Part shown: positions 9,097-19,610 of the stretch, piece by piece | Position numbering within the stretch: position 1 is the first letter of the stretch | How the letters are laid out: each line of letters opens with the position of its first letter | Assembly: GCA_963744225.1 (NCBI GenBank) | Contig: CAVUSV010000002.1 | Coordinates: 62,001 to 126,000 of the forward strand | Reading direction: 5' to 3' | From: Bog-473 sp963744225 | Lineage (GTDB): Bacteria > Actinomycetota > Acidimicrobiia > Acidimicrobiales > RAAP-2 | DNA: 64,000 bases | Program-made: the position numbers and the translations under genes | Notes under the pieces: model-generated | Database searches by the model: none | What the model was told of the DNA's origin: nothing | What the model saw: the letters and a program-made list of their open reading frames with translations, nothing else

Positions 9097-9982
9097 GCGA
9101 GTCGGCCTTGGATATCACTGGCCAAGTGGGCACTCAGATATTCGAGCTTGTCCGGATTCGTGATCACGCGCACCCCGACGATCACGCCCTCCATGATGTC
9201 GAGTACGAGGGCCGTCACGACGGTCCCGTCCTCTACGAAGACGGTCGCCGGCTGGCCGTTGAGCACCGTCGCGAGGGCGCGCCGTGGCCCTTCTTCGCCA
9301 CGTTGATCAGGAACCGCGAGCTGCGCTGTGGCCCGACGACCGGCCGCATGGCGGCGCGGACCTTGCCGCCTCCGTCGGTCCAGACCACGACGTCGTCGGA
9401 GAGCATGGAGAGCAAGCCCGACAGGTCCCCTGTACCACAGGCAACCAAAAAACGGTCCGTCAGCTCGCGACCGTGGCGGAGGTCGCCATCGAAGCGCTTG
9501 CGGCGCTCCTCGATGCGTTTCCGGGCACGAGATCCGAGCTGACGGCAGGCGGAGGGCGACCGAGCGAGCAACCGGGCTACCTCCTCGAACGAATAGCCGA
9601 AGATGTCGTGCAGCAGGTACGCGGCGCGCTCGAGCGGCGTCAGCTCCTCGAGGAGCACGAGGAAGGCGAGCGACAATGAGTCCGCCTGCTCGGCCGCCGA
9701 TGATTCGTCGATGACCACCGGCTCGGGCAGCCACGGCCCTGTATAGGTCACGCGTTTCGACCGAGCGGAGTCGAGCTGGTCCAGACAAAGCCTCGTCACG
9801 ATCGTCACGAGGTAACGGCGAACAGACTCGACTGGCTCGCCGCGTCGCCCGCACCATCGCACGTAGGCATCCTGGACCACGTCCTCGGCGTCGGCGGCGC
9901 TCCCCAACATTCGGTACGCGATGCCGAACAGAAGTGAACGCCACTCCTCGAACGCAGCCGCGTCACTCTCGGAATCAGGCAA
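9093..9982 (-). CDS. ECF41-type sigma factor, frame broken near its C-terminus
   Basis: Extracytoplasmic-function sigma factor with sigma-2 (EEWRSLLFGIAYRMLGS, AEDVVQDAYVRW) and sigma-4 (LTPLERAAYLLHDIFGYSFEEVA) regions plus a SnoaL-like C-terminal extension. Three ECF41 hallmarks are present: WLPEP in the linker (9719-9733), DGGGK (9362-9376) and NPDKL (9144-9158). In ECF41 the extension itself modulates activity and no anti-sigma factor is needed. The frame changes at about 9278-9290, between FLINVAKKG and RALATVLNGQP, leaving NPDKL in another frame; one indel restores a normal protein. TTG at 9982 is the best start I see and overlaps the upstream partner gene's stop by 8 bp. Paired with a CMD-family gene, as typical of ECF41. 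Confidence 0.86.
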
Positions 9983-10565
9983 CGGCTTCGGTTGGGCTTT
10001 GCACCGCGTGCCCCATGGGGATCTCGCAGGCGTCCGAAAACCCCTGGCTGCGCAACCCGAGACCGGCATTGAAACGCGACCGGAAATTTTCCAGGGCGAC
10101 CCAGGCTGCCAGCTCGACGAACTCGGCATCACTGAGGTGATCCCGCACGCGGATGGCGAGCTCCTCTGAGACCTCGGCCGGGCAGCCCGTTGCCACCTCC
10201 GCGTACTCGAGGACCACCCGTTCCCTCTCGTCGAAGAGGTCACTGACCCGCCAATCGCTGGCCGCCCGCACCTTGGCCGGGTCGATTCCCTCCTGCATGC
10301 CCTCGTAGTAGCCGTAGTCGATGCACCACGAGCAGCCGATCCGAGCGGAGACGGCCTGAATAGCGAGCCAGCGCAGGGTGGGGTCGAGCTTCTTCCAGCC
10401 GAGCTGAACTGCCGTCTCGAGCGTGCCGAAGGCGACCAGCACGCCAGAATGATGCAACGCGGCTGCCGTGGGCTCGACCATCTGCCCGAAGCGATGCGTC
10501 GTGTACCGGCGCGCCAGCCGCGGGACGACGCCTCTTGGTTCGTCGTGCAACGAGACATGGGCCAT
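9975..10565 (-). CDS. Carboxymuconolactone decarboxylase/AhpD-like partner of ECF41
   Basis: Member of the AhpD/CMD alpha-helical superfamily. It carries a CxxC (IGCSWCIDYGYYEG) in the position of the redox pair of AhpD, but the usual following histidine is replaced. About 196 residues from ATG at 10565, which has GAGGTG upstream at a good distance. A GTG at 10604 would add 13 residues and would make the transcript almost leaderless from the predicted promoter. ECF41 sigma factors are regularly linked to genes of this class (carboxymuconolactone decarboxylases, oxidoreductases or epimerases), which are their main targets. The physiological substrate is unknown. The gene is translationally coupled to the sigma gene downstream. 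Confidence 0.85.
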   Translation of the reverse strand: MAHVSLHDEPRGVVPRLARRYTTHRFGQMVEPTAAALHHSGVLVAFGTLETAVQLGWKKLDPTLRWLAIQAVSARIGCSWCIDYGYYEGMQEGIDPAKVRAASDWRVSDLFDERERVVLEYAEVATGCPAEVSEELAIRVRDHLSDAEFVELAAWVALENFRSRFNAGLGLRSQGFSDACEIPMGHAVQSPTEAVA

Positions 10566-10610
10566 CGTGCCCACCTCACTTTCCGTCAGGTCATTCTCCG
10601 TCACCTATAA

Positions 10611-10637
10611 GACGGGACGGGGGGTGGATTTGTGACA
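10611..10637 (-). promoter_or_regulatory. Predicted ECF41-dependent promoter
   Basis: On the minus strand TGTCACA (10637-10631) is followed after exactly 16 bases by CGTC (10614-10611). This equals the published ECF41 promoter consensus TGTCACA-N16-CGTC as I remember it. It lies directly upstream of the CMD/sigma pair. The predicted start would fall around 10604. This implies autoregulation of the pair. Confidence 0.8.
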
Positions 10638-10676
10638 TGGGTATGGGTTCGGATCCACCCGGTGAGCTTGGACCGC

Positions 10677-11447
10677 TCAGCCCACACCGCCCGAGGGCAG
10701 CGCGGTCGTGCCGCCGTCCACGACAAAGGTCTGGCCCGTCACCCACGAGGCGGCGTCGGAAGCCAGGAAAAGCGCGGCCGTAGCGATGTCGTCCGGTAGT
10801 CCCAGGCGACGCAGCGGGACATGCGCGGCGATCCGCTCCTCCCCCGGGCCTTCCCAAAGAGCGGCCGCCAGCTTGGTCTTGACCAGGCCGGGCGCCAGCG
10901 CATTGACCCGCACGTCGGGCGCCAGCTCGAACGACAGTTGCCGTGTGATGTGCAGCACGGCCGCTTTGGTCACGTTGTACCAGCCGATGTTCGGCTCGAC
11001 ACCCAAACCTCCGATCGACGCGACGTTGATAACCGAACCTCGCAACCCGGCCTTGACTGCGGCGGCCGTCCAGACGAGGACGGAGAGCTGGTTCACCTCG
11101 AACGTCTTCTGCGCCCGGGAGAGGTCGATGTCGATCATGGGGCCGAAGTAGGGGTTGGTCCCCGCGTTGTTGACGAGGATATGGAGACCGCCGAACCGGT
11201 CGACCGTGTCAGCCACGCACGATTCGGCGTCTTCGGGTTTTCCAACGTGGGCGGCCACCCACGCCACCCGCTCTGCAGGGGCGCCCGCTGCAACGAGCCC
11301 TGCCGCCGCCTCGGCCAGGTCGTCCGCGGTTCGAGACGTGATCATGACGTTCGCGCCCGCCTCGACAAAGCGGGTGGCGACCCCCAGCCCGATGCCCCGG
11401 CTCCCGCCGGTGATCAATGCGGTCTTCCCTTCCAGTTCAAGCTCCAT
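10677..11447 (-). CDS. Short-chain dehydrogenase/reductase (SDR)
   Basis: Classical 256-residue SDR oxidoreductase using NAD(P). Cofactor motif TGGSRGIG near residues 13-20, NNAGTNPYFGP, catalytic Ser in NVASIGG, YNVTK as the YxxxK pair, and APGLVKTKLAAALW. The start ATG at 11447 follows a GGTGGGG run. The frame is open further upstream but without SDR sequence. SxxxGxxxYxxxK spacing is normal. The NAG-TNPYFGP segment resembles SDRs often labelled 3-oxoacyl-ACP reductase FabG-like, but the substrate cannot be read from sequence. Divergent from the DUF255 gene with 66 bp between starts. Confidence 0.88.
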   Translation of the reverse strand: MELELEGKTALITGGSRGIGLGVATRFVEAGANVMITSRTADDLAEAAAGLVAAGAPAERVAWVAAHVGKPEDAESCVADTVDRFGGLHILVNNAGTNPYFGPMIDIDLSRAQKTFEVNQLSVLVWTAAAVKAGLRGSVINVASIGGLGVEPNIGWYNVTKAAVLHITRQLSFELAPDVRVNALAPGLVKTKLAAALWEGPGEERIAAHVPLRRLGLPDDIATAALFLASDAASWVTGQTFVVDGGTTALPSGGVG

Positions 11448-11513
11448 CGCCCCACCCTTGCACGGGCCCCACCCGTGCTGGCTCTGCGCCGGAGGAGCCC
11501 TAGCATCCGTCCT

Positions 11514-13579
<2,066 letters not shown>

Positions 13580-13583
<4 letters not shown>

Positions 13584-14436
13584 GTGCCAATGTCGTGGAT
13601 CCCGAGACCGGGGGTGGGAGCAGCGGCGCGGGACCGAAGGAAGACACGGATCGCCAACGAAACGCCGCCGAGGATCTGTCCTCAGGCCCCAACGGACATC
13701 AAGGCGCCCAGGAGGCCCCCACACAACGCTCCTCGGCAACTCCCACTGACGCAGCACGGCTTCTTCGACGCTCAGCCCGACGAAAGGAGCGGGTGCCCAC
13801 CGCGGGCGGCTCCACGCTCCATCTCCTGGTCCTCTCCTCCACCACGGAGGACACGACTGTGGTGGACCTGGCGACCCGCACCGTCATGCGGGTGCGGGTG
13901 CCCTGGCCCGAGGGGCACGAACCCGACATCAGCACCTTTGACGTGGTCGAGGTGACCCTGGCCGACGATCCCGAACGCGACGACCTGGCCCAACCGGAGG
14001 CGACCACAGTCGCGGACCTCCCCCGCCACATCGGCACCGCGCGGGGCGTCACCTGCGCAAACTGTTGCGACGGTTGGTCGCCAGTCCCGACGGCCCTCTT
14101 CTGGGCTTCCCGGGCCCATCGGCGCCCTATTGGGAGTTCCGGGGCTTCCGGCCGTCAGTGGCGCTGATTGAGCCCACCCGACGGCCCCAACTGATCCGGC
14201 GTCAGGCGGACCGGTCCACCTGGGTTCGTTTCGGGTGGGACCGCGACGATGTGTGGCTGCCGGTCGAAGACCGGCACGCCGCCCGCGCCCTCGACGCTGC
14301 CCGCCGGGAGCGGCTGAGCGGGAAGAGCCTGTCGAACGCCCTCGGATTCGAGCCGCAGTACCTGCTGGTGACGGTCAGTCCCCCGCGAGACGGACACTGC
14401 TACAAGGTGTGCGCCGCAGTACTCCCCAAGGGCTAA
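13580..14436 (+). CDS. Unrecognised protein, frame broken in the middle
   Basis: Starts with ATG overlapping the DUF255 stop (ATGA), so it is probably translated from the same message. The first part to about 14050 has a Ser/Gly/Asn-rich tail (residues 1-65), then a compact region containing LHLLVLSSTTEDTTVVDLAT and VRVPWPEGHEPDIS. After that the sense frame changes and continues as LRKLLRRLVASPDGP, FPGPSAPYWEFRGFRPSVAL, WLPVEDRHAARALD and LLVTVSPPRDGHCYKVCAAV to 14436. The two halves together give roughly 285 residues. I do not recognise the family. The second half is tightly organised and ends in a natural stop, so I treat it as one gene with an indel near 14050. Confidence 0.6.
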
Positions 14437-14494
14437 TCGCCGATTTGGTCGGCTGCGGCCCTCTCGGGCTGCGGCAGACGGCGTCGGGGGTGCC

Positions 14495-15165
14495 TCAGCG
14501 GCCGAGCTTCCCCCCGGCGAGGTCCTCAGCCATGGCCCAGCCGAAGGTCACCAGGCGATCGCCTCGGGCGGCATCGAAGCCGTCGAAGTGCGCCTCGACC
14601 CCTGCGGGAATCTTGACCTTGGATGCGACGAAGTCCAGGCCGCCCTCGACCGATCCGTCACCCTTCAAGATGAACGTCCTGTCGTCCAGCTTGTTGTCGC
14701 AGCCGAAGCGCTTGGACAGGCGGCGAGCCCAGGCACGCTCCTCGCCGGACGATTTGTGCCCGGGGAACGGGACGACGTCCTGCAGCCCGTTGAAAGCTCG
14801 GAATCCTTCCGGCGTCAGGAGCCGGGTGCCCAGGAGGACGTCCTCGTCGGGAAAGGCGAGCAGGGCCCGGCGGTACTGGTCCGCCATGATGCTCTTGAGG
14901 GCCGCCTCCGCCCGTGAGGTGCGGTCGACGAGTGCGAGCCCGACCAGCAGCGATGGTGTCCCCCCGATGCGCTCCAGGGTGCAGAACGAGTAACCGCGGA
15001 GCTTGCTCCCCTCGCGGCCTGGGTGATGAGCACCCAGGCCTCGCGCTCCTTGGAGAGAAAGCCGATATCAAAGCCCGGTGGGCGCTCCGCACAAAGATCC
15101 GCCATTTCGACGAGCTCAGCATCGCTGAGCGCAGTGCAATCCTTGGTGCTCACTACGATCGGCAT
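14495..15165 (-). CDS. Unrecognised protein, frame broken in the middle
   Basis: The N-terminal piece (MPIVVSTKDCTALSDAEL, GFDIGFLSKEREAWVLIT) and the C-terminal piece (DQYRRALLAFPDEDVLLG, LLTPEGFRAFNGL, DRTFILKGDGSVEGGLDF, DRLVTFGWAMAEDLAGGKLG) are in different frames. They join at about 15020, after which REGSKLRGYSFCTLERIGG and PSLLVGLALVDRT follow in the second frame. The joined protein is about 223 residues, with no membrane segment or signal peptide. I do not recognise the family with certainty; the N-terminal two-thirds could be GNAT-like, but no acetyl-CoA motif is clear. It is downstream of dnaE on the same strand, with 127 bp between them. Confidence 0.6.
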
Positions 15166-15237
15166 GAGGTGAGTCTACTGGCTGCGCCCGGCGCGTTCCC
15201 AACCGGCCACGGTCGACCTGGTTCGGTTCGGGCCCGG

Positions 15238-15257
15238 CTGGCAGTCCGTCATGCCAG
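15238..15257 (-). terminator. Weak hairpin between dnaE and the next gene
   Basis: CTGGCA and TGCCAG form a 6-bp perfect stem with an 8-base loop in the 127-bp gap downstream of dnaE. There is a run of six T (15270-15275) a little further towards dnaE, not after the stem in the sense of transcription, so this is not a canonical intrinsic terminator. Confidence 0.25.
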
Positions 15258-15292
15258 TTCAGGGCCACTTTTTTGCCATGGACGTCGCGTCT

Positions 15293-18200
15293 TCAGGACA
15301 GGACGGCGCTCTGGCCGAGCAGCCGCTTCAGCTCACCGACGAGCCCGTTGCGGCAGTCCACGTTGAACTCAGGGGGCAAACGGAGAACCTTGGCTCCCAC
15401 GTGGAGCAGGACCGGTGAGTGCCCCGGGTGCCCGCTGAGAACCTCCTTGAGACCGTCGACCTTGGCATCGGTCAGCACGCCGAGGGGCAACGTAATGTGG
15501 AGGTCTTCCTGGCCCCGCTCGAGCAACGGGCGCGACACCTCCATGCACACGATCTTCGGCTCTTCCTCCCGGGTATCGAGGCGGCCCTTGACGAGCACAA
15601 TGGCATCGTTCTCAATGAGGGCGCCGTACTCCGCCATGGTCTTGGGGAAGACGAAGACCTCCATGGCCGCCTGCAGATCCTCCAGCACGAAGCGGGCCAT
15701 CAGATCGCCCTTCTTGGTATACGACCGACGCAGGTCGGTGACCACCCCGCCCACCATGCGCACTGGTGACCGGTCCCCTGTCGGGTCCTCCTCTCGCATG
15801 TCCGAGAGTGTGCAATCGGCGTGCCGGGCCAGGGCCGCCTCGAAGCCCATGAGCGGGTGGTCGCTGACGTAAAGGCCGAGCATCTCCTTCTCGAACGCCA
15901 GCCGCTGCGCCTTGTCGAACTCGGTGTCGGGGATGGCGACCTTGGCCCCTCCCCAACCCAGGTCGGCCTCCTCCTGTTCCTCGAACGCGGCGAACAGCGT
16001 GGTGATGCCGAGGTCGTGCTCCCTGCGGCGTTCGAGCGTGCGATCGACGATGTTCTCGAGCACGAGGCAGAGACCCTGCCGACTGTGCCCGAGGGAGTCG
16101 AAGGCACCGCCCTTGACCAGTGAATCCATCGTCCGCTTGTTGAGGACCACCGGGTCGACCCGCTGGCAGAAGTCGAAGATGTCGGCAAACGGGCCGCCGG
16201 CCGTGCGGTCGGCCACAATCCGCTCAACGAGGCTCTCCCCCACGTTGCGCACCGCGGCCAGGCCGAACACGATCGCCGGTGCACTCCGATCGCCACTGCG
16301 GTCCGGCGCGAACTCCGCCAACGAGCGGTTGACGTCGGGCACCAGTACGTCGATGCCCATGGACCGGCACTCCGCGAGGTAGACGGCGGTCTTGTCCTTG
16401 TTGTCCTTCACCGAAGTCAACAAGGCCGCCATGTACTCCACCGGGTAGTGCGCCTTCAGCCACGCCGTCTGGTACGCCACCAACCCGTAGCCGTAGGAGT
16501 GCGACTTGTTGAAGGCGTAGTCGGCGAACGGCTCGATGATGTCGAAGAGCTGAGTGCCGAGCTCCTCGCCGTAGCCCTGCGTGGCACAGCCGGCGACGAA
16601 TTTCTCGCGTTCGGCTGCGATCATGGCCCTGATCTTCTTGCCGCACGCTTTGCGGAGGTTGTCCGCCTCCTCCAGCGAGTACCCGGCGAACTTCTGGGCC
16701 ACCCGCATCACCGACTCCTGGTACAGCATCAGACCGTAGGTGTCTTTGAGGATCGGCTCGATATCCGGATGCAGGTAGGTCAGCGCCTTCCGCCCATTCT
16801 TCAGCTCGGGATAATCGCGGTGCATGTTGGCGGCCATGGGACCGGGCCGGTAGAGGGCCACCAGCGCCGCCACGTCGTCGAAACTCGTGGGCGCCAGGGA
16901 ACGCAGGGTCTGGCGCATGGCGCCACCCTCCAACTGGAACACGCCCACCGACTCCGCCCGGCGCAGCATCGCGAGGGTTGGTTCGTCCGCGAGGTCCACG
17001 TTGTCGATGTCCGGACGGTCTCCTGTCTCCGCCTCGACCAGGTCCAAGGTGCGCTCCATCACCGACAAGTTGCGCAGCCCGAGGAAGTCCATTTTCAGCA
17101 GGCCCAAGTCCTCCACGCCGTGCATCTCGTACTGCGTGACGATGGGCGCGTCCTCAGGGTTCCCACCGGCGTCGGGCTTGCGCTGAATCGGGAGGTAGTC
17201 CGTCAACGGGTCACGTGAAATGACGACAGCGGCCGCGTGGATCCCATCCTGGCGACGCAGGCCCTCCAGGCCCAGTGCGACGTCAATGACTTCTTTTGCG
17301 TCGGGGTCGGTCTCATGCATGGCTCGCAACTCGCCGGCCGAGGAGAACCCGTCTTCGTGCCCTTCGATCTTGTCCAAGCAGGCCCGCAATGGCGTGTCGC
17401 GGCCCATGATCAACGGTGGCATCGCCTTCGCGATGCGATCCCCGACGGCATAGGGCTTGCCGAGCACCCGGGCTGCGTCACGCACGGCGGCCCGCGCCTT
17501 GATCGTCGAGAACGTGATGACCTGCGCGACCCGATCGCTGCCGTACTTTTCCGCCGCGTACCGCATGACGTCGGCCCGGTAGCGCTCATCGAAGTCCATG
17601 TCGATGTCAGGCATCTGCTTGCGGCCCGGGTTCAAGAAGCGCTCGAAGAGGAGGTCATACCGGATGGGGTCGAGGTCGACGATCTGCAGGCAGTAAGCCA
17701 CGCAACATCCGGCGGCCGACCCCCGGCCAGGGCCCACCCGGATGCCCGACTCCCGGGCGAAGCGGATCAGGTCCCAGACGACGAGGAAGTAGGCGGCGAA
17801 TCCCATATTGCCGATGACACCCAGCTCGTAGTCGAGCCGCTCCACCACCTCGGGGGGCAGCGGCGAGCCGTAGCGGTGCCGCGCCCCTTCCATGGTGAGA
17901 TCGCGCAGATACGCCAGTGCCCTTTCCTCGTAGGTCTCGCCGGTGAACCGGTCTGGTACGGGAAACTCGGGGAGGCTGGGTTTGCCGAGCTCAATCTGGA
18001 CGTCGGCCCGCTCGGCGATCAGCAGCGTGTTGTCGCACGACTCGGGCACCTCACGGAACAGGTGGCGCATCTCGGCTGCGCTCTTCAGGTAGTGCTCAGT
18101 GCCCTCGAACTTGAAACGGTTGGTGTCGGAGAGAAGGGCGCCCGTCTGGACACACAGGAGAGCGTCATGGGCGACGGCGTCCTCGCGATGGGTGTAGTGG

Positions 18201-18865
18201 CTGTCATTCGTTGCCAGGAGCGGGGCATCGATGCGGCGAGCGATCTCGATCAGCTGCGGGTTAGTCCGGTGCTGGTCGGCGATCCCGTGGTCCTGTAGCT
18301 CGACAAAGAGGTTGTCGCGCCCGAAAATGTCCTGTAACCGTGCTGCCCGCCGCTCCGCCTCCGCGACGTCGCCGGACAGCAGGGCCTGGAGCACAACGCC
18401 GCCCAGACACCCTGTCGTGGCGATCAAACCCTCGTGGTGGCGCTCGAGAAGCTCCCAGTCGACCCGAGGCTTGTAGTAGTAGCCCTCGAGGTAAGCGGCC
18501 GAGGACAGCTGCATGAGATTGCGGTAACCCGCGACGGTCTCCGCCAAGAGAGTCAAGTGGTAGTAGAGCTTTTGCCCACCCTCGGCGTCACCGCCCGTGT
18601 CGTCCATCCTGCCTCGGCGCACCGGGCGCTCGTGGCGTGACTCGCCGGCCATGTAGGACTCGGTGCCGATGATCGGCACGATGCCCTGATCGCGGCACGC
18701 CTTGTAGAAGTCGAGGACTCCGTACATGTTCCCGTGGTCCGTGATCCCCAATGCCGGCTGGCCGTCGGCCGCGGCCGCGGCGACAAGCTCCCCGACACGA
18801 GCGGCGCCGTCGAGCATGGAGAACTCGGTGTGGGTGTGCAGATGCGTAAACGACCGCTCCGACAC
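15293..18865 (-). CDS. dnaE: DNA polymerase III subunit alpha
   Basis: Replicative polymerase catalytic subunit, 1190 residues, the size of DnaE1. The PHP domain opens with FTHLHTHTEFSMLDG; GITDHGNMYG follows. The polymerase palm carries PDIDMDFDERYR (about 414-425) with the catalytic Asp pair, preceded by GPGRGSAAGCCVAYCL. GLRRQDGIHAAAVVIS, ALYRPGPM and FNKSHSYGYGLVAYQTAWLKAHYP are diagnostic of the family. The C-terminus holds an OB-fold (VRMVGGVVTDLR). GTG at 18865 is chosen because AAAGGAGG lies 4 bases upstream; the frame is open 8 codons further. The PHP metal ligands look intact, so proofreading by this domain, as known for actinobacterial DnaE1, is possible. Confidence 0.97.
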   Translation of the reverse strand: MSERSFTHLHTHTEFSMLDGAARVGELVAAAAADGQPALGITDHGNMYGVLDFYKACRDQGIVPIIGTESYMAGESRHERPVRRGRMDDTGGDAEGGQKLYYHLTLLAETVAGYRNLMQLSSAAYLEGYYYKPRVDWELLERHHEGLIATTGCLGGVVLQALLSGDVAEAERRAARLQDIFGRDNLFVELQDHGIADQHRTNPQLIEIARRIDAPLLATNDSHYTHREDAVAHDALLCVQTGALLSDTNRFKFEGTEHYLKSAAEMRHLFREVPESCDNTLLIAERADVQIELGKPSLPEFPVPDRFTGETYEERALAYLRDLTMEGARHRYGSPLPPEVVERLDYELGVIGNMGFAAYFLVVWDLIRFARESGIRVGPGRGSAAGCCVAYCLQIVDLDPIRYDLLFERFLNPGRKQMPDIDMDFDERYRADVMRYAAEKYGSDRVAQVITFSTIKARAAVRDAARVLGKPYAVGDRIAKAMPPLIMGRDTPLRACLDKIEGHEDGFSSAGELRAMHETDPDAKEVIDVALGLEGLRRQDGIHAAAVVISRDPLTDYLPIQRKPDAGGNPEDAPIVTQYEMHGVEDLGLLKMDFLGLRNLSVMERTLDLVEAETGDRPDIDNVDLADEPTLAMLRRAESVGVFQLEGGAMRQTLRSLAPTSFDDVAALVALYRPGPMAANMHRDYPELKNGRKALTYLHPDIEPILKDTYGLMLYQESVMRVAQKFAGYSLEEADNLRKACGKKIRAMIAAEREKFVAGCATQGYGEELGTQLFDIIEPFADYAFNKSHSYGYGLVAYQTAWLKAHYPVEYMAALLTSVKDNKDKTAVYLAECRSMGIDVLVPDVNRSLAEFAPDRSGDRSAPAIVFGLAAVRNVGESLVERIVADRTAGGPFADIFDFCQRVDPVVLNKRTMDSLVKGGAFDSLGHSRQGLCLVLENIVDRTLERRREHDLGITTLFAAFEEQEEADLGWGGAKVAIPDTEFDKAQRLAFEKEMLGLYVSDHPLMGFEAALARHADCTLSDMREEDPTGDRSPVRMVGGVVTDLRRSYTKKGDLMARFVLEDLQAAMEVFVFPKTMAEYGALIENDAIVLVKGRLDTREEEPKIVCMEVSRPLLERGQEDLHITLPLGVLTDAKVDGLKEVLSGHPGHSPVLLHVGAKVLRLPPEFNVDCRNGLVGELKRLLGQSAVLS

Positions 18866-18893
18866 CGGCCCTCCTTTCGCCCAAGTCAAACTT

Positions 18894-18903
18894 ACACCGG
18901 TGT
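18894..18903. promoter_or_regulatory. Perfect 10-bp palindrome upstream of dnaE
   Basis: ACACCGGTGT, part of an imperfect 14-bp dyad, lies 29 bp before the dnaE start and immediately upstream of TTTGAC-like and AAAGGAGG sequence. It overlaps where a dnaE promoter would be. I know no regulator for this site; it is not the actinobacterial LexA box. Confidence 0.35.
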
Positions 18904-18992
18904 GATTCCCTCCGGAGCCAGCAATCTAGCCCGCGGTGCGGCCCCCGACGACGACCGATTCGGCCACTTTTTCATGAGGGGTGGGACCCGGT

Positions 18993-19511
18993 TCAGAGGT
19001 AGGCCCCGGTGCGCCCGGTTTCGCCCGCCGAGGGCAGGCCACGCTGGCGCATCTCCTCGAGCTGGGCCCGAGCGGCCATCTGCTGCGACATGAGCGTGGC
19101 CTGGATTCCCTGGAACAGACCCTCGAGCCAGCCGACGAGCTGAGCCTGCGCGATACGCAGCTCGGCGTCGCTCGGGGCAGCGACGTCGAACGGCGGCGCC
19201 ATCCGCTCGAGCTCGGCCACCAGATCCGGTGACAGTCCTTCCGAGAGGTCGGCGATCGACTGCTCGTAAATCTCGCGCAGCCGCACCCTGCTCTTCTCGT
19301 CCAGGGGCGCGGCCCTCACCTCATCGAGCAAGGTCTTGACCATGGACCCGATGCGAAGCACCTTGGCCGGCTGATTGACCGAATCGGTCGTCCCCGCTTC
19401 GGGGGCAGCGCCGTCCCGATTGCCTTCGAGGACCTCGTCGGGCGAGATCGCCTCGGACTCCTCCGCTGCGGCCACCTCGGTCCCCGTTACGTCTTTCGTC
19501 TCGTCAGCCAT
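18993..19511 (-). CDS. bpa: Bacterial proteasome activator
   Basis: Homologue of Mycobacterium Bpa/PafE (Rv3780), an ATP-independent ring that docks on the 20S proteasome and opens its gate for unfolded substrates. 172 residues. The acidic disordered N-terminus (1-45) is followed by the conserved helical core: QPAKVLRIGSMVKTLLDEVR, DEKSRVRLREIY, APSDAELRIAQAQLVGWLEG, and MAARAQLEEMRQRG. The last residues GRTGAYL match the GQYL-type gate-opening tail of Bpa. ATG at 19511 has AAAGG upstream. The proteasome genes themselves are not in this window. It follows an alkaline-phosphatase-like hydrolase gene on the same strand. Confidence 0.93.
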   Translation of the reverse strand: MADETKDVTGTEVAAAEESEAISPDEVLEGNRDGAAPEAGTTDSVNQPAKVLRIGSMVKTLLDEVRAAPLDEKSRVRLREIYEQSIADLSEGLSPDLVAELERMAPPFDVAAPSDAELRIAQAQLVGWLEGLFQGIQATLMSQQMAARAQLEEMRQRGLPSAGETGRTGAYL

Positions 19512-19592
19512 GGTGCCTTTCGTCCCGGTCGTCGTCGTCCCGCACCCGCCCGCTCAGGGCCCCGTTCCGCCCAATGTTGCCACTGGGTGGCC

Positions 19593-19610
19593 TCCTCCTC
19601 ACGAGGAGGA
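19593..19610 (-). other. Perfect inverted repeat at the hydrolase stop codon
   Basis: TCCTCCT-CACG-AGGAGGA is a perfect 7-bp stem with a 4-base loop that spans the TGA of the upstream hydrolase gene. The downstream arm on the sense strand is AGGAGGA, a Shine-Dalgarno-like sequence, although bpa starts about 80 bases further. It lacks a T-run, so a role in message stability or coupling is as likely as termination. Confidence 0.4.
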
